Source of the DNA: GWF2-38-10 sp964527595
Lineage (GTDB): Bacteria; Babelota; Babeliae; Babelales; RVW-14
Direction: 5' to 3'
Assembly (NCBI GenBank): GCA_964527595.1
Contig: CAZGPI010000004.1
Span: 1-64,000 of the forward strand
Length of the DNA stretch: 64,000 nucleotides
This document shows, one piece after another, positions 44,188-52,364 of this stretch. The translations under genes and the position numbers were made by a program. Below the pieces are notes generated by a model. It was not told the DNA's origin and made no database searches. It saw nothing but the letters and a program-made list of their open reading frames with translations. The stretch's first letter is position 1. Each line of letters begins with the position of its first letter.

Positions 44188-45117
44188 ATGAGCAAGCGGA
44201 TGATGATTATACAAGCTGTTACGCTTGTATCTTTTTGTTGGGTTGGCACAGGTATGCTATCTGCCGCCGGAGTCAAAAAAAATGCTAAAAAAACCTATGT
44301 TCGAGAATTAGAAGAGGCATTTGCCGCTAAAATATTAGAAGAAAAAGAAGAATCAGCATCGACATTCATATCAACCAAAGAAAACTCAAAATCTACCGGA
44401 CAAAAAGAAGTTGGTGATATGGTTATTAAAGACATTAAGTCGATAATCAAAGCCCCTTACCTTGATCTTTTGGCATCGAGTGAATTGGCATCATGGGACG
44501 ACCTTAAGTCTCGATTTGAAGCCGTTAAAAAAGCAACAGAATTGTTTGAAACAAAATATTCTACTGAGTTAAAAGTCAGCGCGGCAACACCTGCACCAAT
44601 AACGGCAGTTCAACCAATGGCGGTTGCTCCTATAACGCCAGTTGCACCGGTCGCACCTACGCCTGAAATGAGTTCCCCTGCGCCTGTCTTAGGTTTGGAA
44701 GCAACACCACCATCTCCTGCTATACCAACACCTGCTCCAATGGGAATGGAAATTGCTGCAGCTACTCCACCTCCACCATCACTCCCAATGGGTATGCCAG
44801 GAATAACACCAGCGCCAATGGGAATGCCTGAGCCAACACCACCACCTGCAATGGGTGGACTACTTAGCGCCACACCTCCTCCAATGCCAGCACCTTTGGG
44901 TATGCCAGAAACAACCCCACCGGCTCCTGCGCCAATGGGAATGGAAATTGCTGCCGTTACACCAGCGCCTATGGGCATGCCGGGAACAACTCCACCACCT
45001 CCTGCACCTGCAATAGGTGGATTACTTGGCGCCACGCCTCCTCCAATGCCAGCACCTATTGGTATACCAGAAGCAACCCCACCAGCCCCTGCTATGGGTG
45101 GTATGCCTATGATGTAA
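44188..45117 (+). CDS. Secreted Pro/Met/Ala-rich repeat protein
   Basis: The 309-residue protein has a signal peptide (about residues 5-28), a helical N-terminal domain (30-130, with KSIIKAPYLDLLASSEL), and a low-complexity C-terminal half of PxPMGMP and ATPPPMPAP repeats. Residues 186-250 and 251-304 form two copies of one unit, each starting GMEIAA and containing a GGLL-x-ATPPPMPAP block. No family is recognised. Such tails often span periplasm or cell wall, or lie at the surface. An AAAAGGAGAG site precedes the ATG and a strong terminator follows. Confidence 0.75.
   Translation: MSKRMMIIQAVTLVSFCWVGTGMLSAAGVKKNAKKTYVRELEEAFAAKILEEKEESASTFISTKENSKSTGQKEVGDMVIKDIKSIIKAPYLDLLASSELASWDDLKSRFEAVKKATELFETKYSTELKVSAATPAPITAVQPMAVAPITPVAPVAPTPEMSSPAPVLGLEATPPSPAIPTPAPMGMEIAAATPPPPSLPMGMPGITPAPMGMPEPTPPPAMGGLLSATPPPMPAPLGMPETTPPAPAPMGMEIAAVTPAPMGMPGTTPPPPAPAIGGLLGATPPPMPAPIGIPEATPPAPAMGGMPMM
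44743..45099 (+). repeat. Internal tandem duplication in the Pro/Met-rich gene
   Basis: Unit 1 (44743-44937, 195 nt) and unit 2 (44938 to about 45099) both begin GGAATGGAAATTGCTGC. Both contain a near-identical stretch around GCCACNCCTCCTCCAATGCC. Confidence 0.75.
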
Positions 45118-45134
45118 TGGCTTAATAGCCTAAG

Positions 45135-45177
45135 AAAAATAAAAAGAGCCTGTGTAATGCGGGCTCTTTTTATTTTT
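45135..45177. terminator. Strong terminator after the Pro/Met-rich gene
   Basis: A 16-bp stem pairs AAAAATAAAAAGAGCC with GGCTCTTTTTATTTTT around an 11-nt loop, giving both the GC clamp and the T run. Confidence 0.9.
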
Positions 45178-45236
45178 AAAAAGAACGGTAAAATGTAAGC
45201 ATGTTTTTAAAATATGAACAGAGAAGGGGGTGCTCT

Positions 45237-45470
45237 ATGTTATGCGAATACTATCAAGCTATTGTTGACGTTCCAAATACCTGGTTTGTTTTTGGTGTTA
45301 TTCGAAGCGAGGACAATCTGGCTTTTGAACGTACTATCGAGGGAAATCCAAGCTTGCTTGAATTTTTTGTTACCAAAGGACAAGAAGCGGAGTTTCTTGA
45401 TTTGATGAATTATCTTATTAACCTTGGCTATATTCTGAGTATTGAGAAAAAACCAAACCGTCTCTCGTAA
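45237..45470 (+). CDS. Small cytosolic protein, possibly DUF4911-like
   Basis: A GAAGGGGG site selects ATG 45237 and a 77-residue product (MLCEYYQAIVDVPNTWFVFG...). The alternation of strands, with a hydrophobic FVFGVIRSEDNLAF start, a TIEGN middle and QEAEFLDLMNYLINLG helix, resembles the short DUF4911 proteins by eye, but this is weak. There is no signal peptide. It is a stand-alone gene between a terminator and the cysteine-synthase-like gene. Confidence 0.6.
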   Translation: MLCEYYQAIVDVPNTWFVFGVIRSEDNLAFERTIEGNPSLLEFFVTKGQEAEFLDLMNYLINLGYILSIEKKPNRLS

Positions 45471-45636
45471 ATACAATCTGTCACCTGCTTTAAAATAAAA
45501 ATTTAAACTTTATAGCGTTTCGCACCGTTCTTTTTGAATCTTATAGCTTTTGTTGGGTAAATTTTTTATATTATTATGGTAAATGTGTAGAAAATTACCG
45601 GATCTATTGATTGCGGGGGCTTAAAAAGGAAAAATC

Positions 45637-46578
45637 ATGGCACACAAAGAGAATTATAAAACAATTTTAGAATGTATCGGCAATACACCTCTTGCTCGGT
45701 TGGAATTTGACGTTAGGCCAACAATACTTGCTAAGTTGGAATTTGCAAACCCCGGAGGAAGCCTTAAGGATCGATCTGCATTTTTTATGGTTGAACAAGC
45801 AGAACGCGATGGCCGCCTAAAGCCCCATGGAACCATCGTTGAGGCCTCATCTGGAAATCAAGGAATTGCATTGGCCATGATTGGTGCTATTAAGGGTTAT
45901 CGAGTTATTATTACGGTACCAGACAGAACTGCTATAGAAAAAGTTGCCATATTGCGTGCATATGGAGCCGAAGTACACGTCTGCCCAAATACCGATGATC
46001 TCCATGATCCACGAGGTTATCACGGAGTCGCCGAAAATTTTGCGCATTCGATTCCTGGAGCATTTATGCCAAACCAATATTTCAACAAATCAAATCCGCT
46101 TGCACATTATTCAACAACTGGACCTGAAATTTGGCGACAAACCAATGGAGATTTAACACATTTTATGTGTGGTGCTGGAAGTTGTGGAACAATATCGGGC
46201 GTTGGTCGTTACCTTAAAGAACAAAATCCTAACATAAAGGTTCTTGGCGTTGACGCTGCAACCTCAGCATATTCAAGTAAAGAGCCAAAAGCATATCAAG
46301 CCGAAGGCATTGGCATTGACGTAATCAGCGATACCTTCGCTAAAGAATATATTGATGAAATTTTGCCTGTTACTGATGAACAGGCGTTTACTATGACGCG
46401 TCGCCTTGCAAATGAATATGGCTTATTAGTTGGTATTAGCAGCGGCGCAGTAATGCACGTGGCTCTTGAGTATGCCAAAAAACTTACCGAAGCCGATACA
46501 ATGGTTGTGATTTTGGCTGACTCAGGCAAATCATATTTAAGTAAAGTATTTATGTCTAAAGACGACACAAAAAAATAA
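45637..46578 (+). CDS. Cysteine synthase / cystathionine beta-synthase-like PLP enzyme
   Basis: The 313-residue fold II PLP protein has the lysine in GGSLKDRSAFFM, the phosphate/cofactor segment EASSGNQGIALA (usually PTSGNTG), PNQYFNKSNPLAHYSTTGPEI, CGAGSCGTISGVGRYLK and GISSGAVMH. The AHYSTTGPEI segment is more like cystathionine beta-synthase than CysK. CBS regulatory domains are absent. It could make cysteine or transfer a serine-derived group to another nucleophile. dapF follows after 21 nt in the same direction. AAAGGA lies before the ATG. Confidence 0.85.
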   Translation: MAHKENYKTILECIGNTPLARLEFDVRPTILAKLEFANPGGSLKDRSAFFMVEQAERDGRLKPHGTIVEASSGNQGIALAMIGAIKGYRVIITVPDRTAIEKVAILRAYGAEVHVCPNTDDLHDPRGYHGVAENFAHSIPGAFMPNQYFNKSNPLAHYSTTGPEIWRQTNGDLTHFMCGAGSCGTISGVGRYLKEQNPNIKVLGVDAATSAYSSKEPKAYQAEGIGIDVISDTFAKEYIDEILPVTDEQAFTMTRRLANEYGLLVGISSGAVMHVALEYAKKLTEADTMVVILADSGKSYLSKVFMSKDDTKK

Positions 46579-46599
46579 CCCCTAGGATAACAACCAAAT

Positions 46600-47463
46600 A
46601 TGCTTAAGCACTTTATTAAATATCAATCCCTTGGCAACGATTTTATTTTATATGACTGGTACAAAAAACCACTCGTTTTTGTGCAAAACACCCTGGACGA
46701 TGCTGGATGGACACAATTTGTTACCGAAGTCTGTAATCGACATTTTGGAGTTGGGGCCGACGGCGTGTTAATTGTAAAGAGCACCACCGAATCAAGTTTT
46801 CCTGAGATGCTTATTTTTAATGCAGATGGCAGTCAGGCAGAAATGTGCCTAAATGGTTTACGTTGTGTTACACATTATCTTTTTACACACCATGGATTAC
46901 AACCAATATTTAAAGTTAAAATAGGTCAGCGCGATGTTGATTGTTCTGTTGTAGTTGATAAAACCAAAGGCAATTCGATAGAAATAGTTACAAGCATTGC
47001 TGACGTTTTGTATCAAGAAAAAGCAACGATAGAAACAACTATAGGTAAATTTGATGGGCATGTTGTTTCGGTTGGCAATCCACATTTTGTTGTTTTACAA
47101 CAATGCGAACAATCGTGGCTGACTGATCATGGTAAAGAACTAGAACAACACGCTCACTTTCCAAATCGCACGAATGTTGATTTTATTTGGGAAGATGACG
47201 AATATCAATTGCACGACAATATCGTTAAAGCTTTCCGCCTTTTGGTTTATGAACGTGGCTGCGGAATAACCTTAGCGTGTAGCTCAGGCGTTGCGGCCGC
47301 CTTATGGACGCTGTTTAATCTTGGCATCGTTAAAACAGATGAGCAAATAGCCTTCAATATGCTTGGCGGAACCGTTATCGGACTCGTTGATGCAAATAAC
47401 AATATCGTTTTACGTGCATCGGCTGTCATGATATGTAGTGGTGACCTTGAACATAAAGATTAA
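46600..47463 (+). CDS. dapF: Diaminopimelate epimerase family protein
   Basis: The 287-residue protein has the two-domain DapF fold with both acid/base cysteines: NADGSQAEMCLNGLRC (C83) and YERGCGITLACSSGVAAAL (C227). The common motifs are MCGNG and ACGTG, so the residues next to both cysteines differ. The N-terminal KYQSLGNDFILYD matches well. The default role is conversion of LL- to meso-diaminopimelate for peptidoglycan, but the altered motifs and the PLP-enzyme neighbour leave open another amino-acid racemase or epimerase. Confidence 0.85.
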   Translation: MLKHFIKYQSLGNDFILYDWYKKPLVFVQNTLDDAGWTQFVTEVCNRHFGVGADGVLIVKSTTESSFPEMLIFNADGSQAEMCLNGLRCVTHYLFTHHGLQPIFKVKIGQRDVDCSVVVDKTKGNSIEIVTSIADVLYQEKATIETTIGKFDGHVVSVGNPHFVVLQQCEQSWLTDHGKELEQHAHFPNRTNVDFIWEDDEYQLHDNIVKAFRLLVYERGCGITLACSSGVAAALWTLFNLGIVKTDEQIAFNMLGGTVIGLVDANNNIVLRASAVMICSGDLEHKD

Positions 47464-47473
47464 GAATTCATAG

Positions 47474-47530
47474 AATAAAACAAAACGGGGCTGGTTTAGC
47501 ATAACTAAATCAACCCCGTTTTGTTTTATT
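47474..47530. terminator. Strong terminator after dapF
   Basis: A 17-bp stem AATAAAACAAAACGGGG/CCCCGTTTTGTTTTATT (47474-47490 with 47514-47530) has a second hairpin (GGTTTAG/CTAAATC) inside its loop. Confidence 0.9.
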
Positions 47531-47609
47531 ACTGACTTATTGAACTGCATTTGTTTACAATGTGGTTAAGGATAACGATAGTTTAGTTTCATAAGCCGTT
47601 GGAAAAAAT

Positions 47610-48539
47610 ATGAAAAGAAATGATATCAATAGAGATTCGGTCAACGTCCCCTTAACCGTTGGCTCAAATAAACGCGATACCTACATTGAAAATTATCTTA
47701 AGGCAACTCAAAACTCTGGCCGCTTACTTCTTTTTGCTGGCGATCAGAAAATAGAACATCTCAATGATGATTTTTATGGCACGGACATCGATCAAGCTGC
47801 CGCCAACCCTAAACATCTATTCGATATTGCAAGCAAAGGGCGCATTGGAGTCTTTGCAACACAGCTTGGTTTAATTGCTCGTTATGGTGAGCACTATAAA
47901 AACATTCATTACGTGGCAAAACTTAACGCAAGAACAAACTTAATCAAACCAGACCTCGATGATCCGGTGAGTTTAAATCTAGCAACAGTCGATGACGTTG
48001 TAGCCATGGAAAAGAATAGTGGGCTTGATATTGTTGGCGTTGGATATACCGTCTATTTGGGTAGTCGTCACGAAAGCCAAATGTTGGTGCAAGCAGCCCA
48101 AGTTGTACAACAAGCACACGCTTGTGGAAAACTAGTAATTTTATGGATGTATCCTCGCGGACAATCGGTAACCCATGAACGTTCGGCTAGTATTATCGCA
48201 GGTGCTGCCGGAGTTGGCGTTTGCCTAGGTGCTGATTTTGTGAAAGTTAATCCGCCAGAAGCGCAGGGTGGCATTAGCAGTGCGCAACTCCTTAAGCAGG
48301 CAACTGCCGCCGCTGGTAATACACAGGTTATTTGTTCTGGCGGTAGCCGAAAAAATGCGGCTGACTTTTTAGAAGAAGTATATCATCAGATTCATATTGG
48401 TGGGGCTGCTGGTGCCGCAATTGGTCGCAACATTCACCAGCACTCACTGGAATCTGCGTGCGCCATTACCAGAGCATTGGCTTCCATTATCATAGATGAT
48501 GAAAATTTAGAAGAAGCAAAAAAATTATTGGCCATGTAA
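47610..48539 (+). CDS. Class I fructose-bisphosphate aldolase (archaeal/DhnA type)
   Basis: The 309-residue TIM-barrel protein resembles the DeoC/LacD-superfamily aldolases known from archaea and some bacteria. It has LLFAGDQKIEH, VGVGYTVYLGS, VILWMYPRG, the Schiff-base lysine in GADFVKVNPPEA (K212) and VICSGGSRKNAADFLEEV. It would split or form fructose 1,6-bisphosphate; relatives act as 2-amino-3,7-dideoxy-D-threo-hept-6-ulosonate synthase. Enolase and TpiA nearby support a glycolytic role. A LOG gene follows after 16 nt. Confidence 0.9.
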   Translation: MKRNDINRDSVNVPLTVGSNKRDTYIENYLKATQNSGRLLLFAGDQKIEHLNDDFYGTDIDQAAANPKHLFDIASKGRIGVFATQLGLIARYGEHYKNIHYVAKLNARTNLIKPDLDDPVSLNLATVDDVVAMEKNSGLDIVGVGYTVYLGSRHESQMLVQAAQVVQQAHACGKLVILWMYPRGQSVTHERSASIIAGAAGVGVCLGADFVKVNPPEAQGGISSAQLLKQATAAAGNTQVICSGGSRKNAADFLEEVYHQIHIGGAAGAAIGRNIHQHSLESACAITRALASIIIDDENLEEAKKLLAM

Positions 48540-48555
48540 AAAGGGGAGGGCGGTT

Positions 48556-49284
48556 ATGTTTTGTCGTCGCTTAAGAGAATATTTACATTTTCTAAGAGGT
48601 TTATGGCGAACCAATATCCTCCTTTTATGGGGGATGTGGAAATTGACTGAGTTACCACATCCAGCGATTACTATTTTTGGAGGATCTCGCGTTGCCAGTG
48701 ATAGTGATATTTCAAAAAAGACATCGCAATTAACCAAAAATTTAGCTGAAAATGGTTTTTCTATTATTACCGGCGGTGGTCCCGGAATTATGGAAGCCGC
48801 AAATTTAGGTGCCATGGAATACTTAAAGGACTGCGAACGCGATGGAGTGAAGTGTATCAATCACGTTGTTTCTGCAGGGATCGGTTTATTGCGGCTCAAT
48901 CAGGATAAAGTGAATCCTTACGTACAACGCTATATTGCCATGAATCACTTTTTTACGCGTAAATGGCTTCTTGTTAGATACTCAGTGGGCTTTATTGTCT
49001 TTCCTGGTGGATTTGGAACACTCGATGAACTTTTCGAAGTGGTAACACTCATTCAGTGTAATCGCATGGCAAAGGTTCCCATAATTTTAATTGATCGTCT
49101 TTATTGGTCACCATTAATGGATTGGATAGAAACTCGTGCCTTAAAAGAAGGGCTAATTGGTCATGGTGATGCAGCAATTATTCGCGTAACAGATGATGTT
49201 ATTGAAGCGGCTGAAATAATTAAACGCGAATGCACTGGTTGCGAAAAAACTGTTTTATCCAATACTGATAATGATGGTAAATGA
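48556..49284 (+). CDS. LOG family protein (Rossmann-fold nucleotide-binding)
   Basis: The 242-residue protein carries the LOG motifs GGGPGIMEAANLGAM and FPGGFGTLDELFEV, with FGGSRVASDSD at the first strand. These proteins are cytokinin riboside 5'-monophosphate phosphoribohydrolases or related nucleotide hydrolases. The N-terminal 30 residues (arginine- and tryptophan-rich) are an extension that may be membrane-associated. A GGGGAGGGCGG site precedes the ATG. Co-transcribed with the aldolase. Confidence 0.88.
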   Translation: MFCRRLREYLHFLRGLWRTNILLLWGMWKLTELPHPAITIFGGSRVASDSDISKKTSQLTKNLAENGFSIITGGGPGIMEAANLGAMEYLKDCERDGVKCINHVVSAGIGLLRLNQDKVNPYVQRYIAMNHFFTRKWLLVRYSVGFIVFPGGFGTLDELFEVVTLIQCNRMAKVPIILIDRLYWSPLMDWIETRALKEGLIGHGDAAIIRVTDDVIEAAEIIKRECTGCEKTVLSNTDNDGK

Positions 49285-49307
49285 ATAATTTTTTGTCGTA
49301 ATTAGTT

Positions 49308-49336
49308 AGGGCCGGCAATTGCCGGCCCTCTTCTTT
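49308..49336. terminator. Terminator between the LOG gene and the Gsp operon
   Basis: The perfect palindrome AGGGCCGGCAA/TTGCCGGCCCT (49308-49329) is followed by CTTCTTTT. It separates convergent transcripts. Confidence 0.85.
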
Positions 49337-51774
49337 TACGCAAGTTTAATGGTCGTTGGACCCGTTATTTCTGGCTGTTTCTTTTTCGGTTTTTTTCTTT
49401 TGGAAAGCTCACGTTGTTTTTTGTGTTCTGTGATCGCTTCAGAAACTTTAAAATAAGGATCTTCTTTAATACGAACACTCTTTGGGGATTCTTTTCCATA
49501 GGCAAAGTCGTCGATTGGTCTAAATATTCCCTTAGAGCTATCAGTAAATGCTTGTTTTGCCGATTGATTGTTTGGTTTAAAGAACCAACGCTGTATTGGA
49601 TCACGCTCTTTTGCAAGTGGATCATTGCTCATCATTTGATACTTTGCATAATCAATTTTGAGTTGAGAATATTCATCGGTACCACCTTCAAATTTTGGCT
49701 TGATAATACTTGGACGAATAAAGACATATAAATTTGTTTCGGTATGAGTTTTCGTTTTATTTTTGAAAAGTGATCCGATAATCGGAAGATCTCCTAAAAT
49801 TGGAGTCTTATAAATATCATCAGTGTCTTTTCCTTTAGTTAAACCACCAAGAACAAGAACCTCTCCAGTGTAAAGAGATGTGCGCGTGTTTATCGAACGA
49901 TTTAATATGATTGGCTGGCCAGCTAATGGATCGCCCTGGAACTCATCAATTGTTATTTCAACAACCAAATCGACAATACCATCAAGATTGATTCTTGGGG
50001 TAATTTTCACCGTATTTTTTGCTTCAACCTTATCTCTTTTTTGCACAGAAGTTTCACCCTTTTTTGATTCAAGTGCACCAGCAACAAGAGTTGTCGACTT
50101 GACCTCAACGGTACACGGTTGATTGTTGTTGGCAACAATGTAGGGTTGAGAAATGATATGTTGGTTATCAATACTGTAACGTGCTTTAATAAGTGTCCAT
50201 GGGTCGGCTGACTCTCCCAGTGCTATAAATGATGGACTTTGGGTGCCCTCATAGGTGTCTTGAGCTAATTGGGTGTATACTTTTGCATTCTTAGTAACAT
50301 CGGTTGAATTTGCTGGCTTAGCTGAGCTTAAGTTCATAAATTCTATATTGTTTATGCCAGCCCAAGTGTGACTTTCTGGCCCGCCTGGCCGTCCTTTAAA
50401 ACCCCACGTTTGCGCGCCAAGTTGCCGTTGAATATCGGTACTAATATTGACAATCATAACTTCGAGAGCAACTTGAGGTTGAGGCTTATCAAGCTTTTCA
50501 ATAAATTTTACCAGTCGCTTCCAATCATCTTTGTTGCTTGCAATAATAAGTCGATTCCCGCCACCTCGCTCAGTACCACCTTCGCCAGTTGTTTTTTCGG
50601 CCGATATAATAACATCTTCAAAAAACTTATATTCACCAATAACAGGTGTTTTTTCGCTACCTGCCGGAGATTTTATAATTCCCTCAAGAATAGGCTTAAG
50701 CGACTCTGCCTTAGAGTACCGGAGTTCATAAAGATGAAGGCGTGATTCTGCATTTCCAAGTGGAACATCAAGATGCTTGTAAATAAACTCAGTAATTTTA
50801 TCAAGATTTTTTTCAGTACCAAGCAAGATTAAACTGTTTTTGGCAGGATCAGGATAAATTTTTGTACCCGATGAAAAGTAGGTGCGTTCTTGTTGGCTAG
50901 AGGGGCCAACAAATCTGATTGTTTTTTCTTCCTTTTCAAGTTGAAGAATGTCTTTAAACAGCCCATATATCGTATCAGCATTTGCATGCCTTAGAGGAAT
51001 TATCTTTATTTGTTCTCGCAAACCACCAAGATCAAGTTCTGTTAATATGCGCATGGCCGCCTTGATGTTAAAACACTGATCCTTGATAATACAGCAATTA
51101 AGATCTGTATTAATAAGAATTCCTTTTTCATCAAGCATCGATTTTAAAATTCCCTGGGCAATTTCTGCTTTAATGTTTTTAAAGAAATAAATATAGCGAA
51201 CAATAAGATCACTTGCCGGAAGGTCATCTGGTTCGGTTCCGGTTCCTGATGAATATGATGGTAATGGTTCAAAGCCATTGTCTTTGGAAGGAACAACGCG
51301 GTGAACAAGCCCAACCTTAATAATACTAAAACCATTCATTTCAAGCAGTGTTAATAAAACATTCCACGCACGTCCAAGCGTTAAAGGATTTCGCGTAGAG
51401 AGCGTTACCTTTGTTGCCTCAAGATCTTTATGCGGAATAAGATTGATTTTCTTTTGTTCGCCAAGGTAATTAACAATACTTAAAAGCGATGCATTTTCAA
51501 AGTTTAGATAAATTGATGGCTCTTCTTTTCCATTTTTTTCGTCTTTTATTTCTTTAGGTTCGAGAAGCTCTGCTCCTGGGATTGCTTTTTTGGCAACCGA
51601 AGTTAGTGGGGATTGGATTGTCTTTACCGTTAGGTCAGGATTGGGAATTTGCAGGCTAATATTAACATTTGAAGCCTCTTGCGCCTGCGATAAAGGTGAA
51701 TAGATCGCACCAAGCAAAAGAAGTGGAACTTTTAGCAGAAGGTTTTTGAAAAAAATTTTATTTTTTATTATCAT
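49336..51774 (-). CDS. gspD: Type II secretion/type IV pilus secretin, paralogue 1
   Basis: The 812-residue protein has a signal peptide, an N0/STN-like domain (about 87-163: SIYLNFENASLLSIVNYLG, then AWNVLLTLLEMNGFSI), N1-N2-type repeats (IIPLRHANADTIYGLFKDIL, LHLYELRYSKAESLKPIL) and a C-terminal secretin core (ALEVMIVNISTDIQRQLG, VLVLGGLTKGKDTDD, TPILGDLPIIGSLFK, NLYVFIRPSIIKP). A lysine-rich tail of about 110 residues follows, with DPIQRWFF and KEDPYFK. It is the last gene of the gspC-D-L-M-D operon and is clearly related to the other secretin. Confidence 0.92.
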   Translation of the reverse strand: MIIKNKIFFKNLLLKVPLLLLGAIYSPLSQAQEASNVNISLQIPNPDLTVKTIQSPLTSVAKKAIPGAELLEPKEIKDEKNGKEEPSIYLNFENASLLSIVNYLGEQKKINLIPHKDLEATKVTLSTRNPLTLGRAWNVLLTLLEMNGFSIIKVGLVHRVVPSKDNGFEPLPSYSSGTGTEPDDLPASDLIVRYIYFFKNIKAEIAQGILKSMLDEKGILINTDLNCCIIKDQCFNIKAAMRILTELDLGGLREQIKIIPLRHANADTIYGLFKDILQLEKEEKTIRFVGPSSQQERTYFSSGTKIYPDPAKNSLILLGTEKNLDKITEFIYKHLDVPLGNAESRLHLYELRYSKAESLKPILEGIIKSPAGSEKTPVIGEYKFFEDVIISAEKTTGEGGTERGGGNRLIIASNKDDWKRLVKFIEKLDKPQPQVALEVMIVNISTDIQRQLGAQTWGFKGRPGGPESHTWAGINNIEFMNLSSAKPANSTDVTKNAKVYTQLAQDTYEGTQSPSFIALGESADPWTLIKARYSIDNQHIISQPYIVANNNQPCTVEVKSTTLVAGALESKKGETSVQKRDKVEAKNTVKITPRINLDGIVDLVVEITIDEFQGDPLAGQPIILNRSINTRTSLYTGEVLVLGGLTKGKDTDDIYKTPILGDLPIIGSLFKNKTKTHTETNLYVFIRPSIIKPKFEGGTDEYSQLKIDYAKYQMMSNDPLAKERDPIQRWFFKPNNQSAKQAFTDSSKGIFRPIDDFAYGKESPKSVRIKEDPYFKVSEAITEHKKQRELSKRKKPKKKQPEITGPTTIKLA

Positions 51775-51800
51775 AGGGGTAATGCTCCACGCTTAATATA

Positions 51801-52361
51801 TTAGAGGCCCTTCTGTTCAAAGCCTTTTTTCATATTTTTTGTAGCAATTGTTATATCAAAGCTGATTTTTTTGTCACCTTCATTTTTAGTGGTGAGATCT
51901 TTGATATAAACAATGTCTTTTTTATCTAAGGCAATAAGAACATTAACAAGCTTTTCTGTTGTTTGTTTTTTAAATGTTGCAGCAAGAACAACCTCATCAA
52001 AGCGATCATTTGATTCTTCAACTCGTGACGTCCAACCAGGTTCTGCGACAAGTCCTTGTTCTTTGCAAAACGTTTCGAAAAAGCTTTTAATGGTAAAATC
52101 TTTGTTTTGGTCAAAAAGTTCTTGTATGCGCCTTGCTTCAATTTGCATATGTTCATTATCGGCAAGAATTTTGGTTGATTTTTTTGAAAGCGTTTCAATT
52201 TTTTTGATTTCTAGAAGCAGCTCATTGCTTTCTAAATAGATCCAATAAATCATTCCGCCCGCAACCAGGCAAACACCACAAAGAAACGCAAGAAGATATT
52301 GTTGAATTTGCTTTTTACTAAGCTCTTGAAGCGTGGTGGCTATTTTTATAAAAAGTTCCAT
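51801..52361 (-). CDS. GspM/PilO-like inner membrane platform protein
   Basis: The 186-residue protein has a short cytosolic N-terminus, one membrane helix (YLLAFLCGVCLVAGGMIYWIY, about 22-42; shown for position only in part: LLAFLCGVCLVAGGMIYW), a coiled-coil stretch and a ferredoxin-like periplasmic domain. This matches GspM/PilO, which forms the assembly platform with GspL/PilMN. It starts 3 nt after gspL. The assignment relies on architecture and operon position more than on sequence. Confidence 0.75.
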   Translation of the reverse strand: MELFIKIATTLQELSKKQIQQYLLAFLCGVCLVAGGMIYWIYLESNELLLEIKKIETLSKKSTKILADNEHMQIEARRIQELFDQNKDFTIKSFFETFCKEQGLVAEPGWTSRVEESNDRFDEVVLAATFKKQTTEKLVNVLIALDKKDIVYIKDLTTKNEGDKKISFDITIATKNMKKGFEQKGL

Positions 52362-52364
52362 AGG

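Noticed and set aside
44610..45035. Long minus-strand frame rich in Gly, Ala and Ile opposite the Pro/Met-rich gene
   Set aside because: It is the complement of the low-complexity repeat. The plus-strand gene has a ribosome binding site, signal peptide and terminator.
48541..48556. GGGGAGGGCGG before the LOG gene, similar to part of the type B repeat
   Set aside because: It lacks the GGGAACG loop and the right arm. It is better read as a ribosome binding site.
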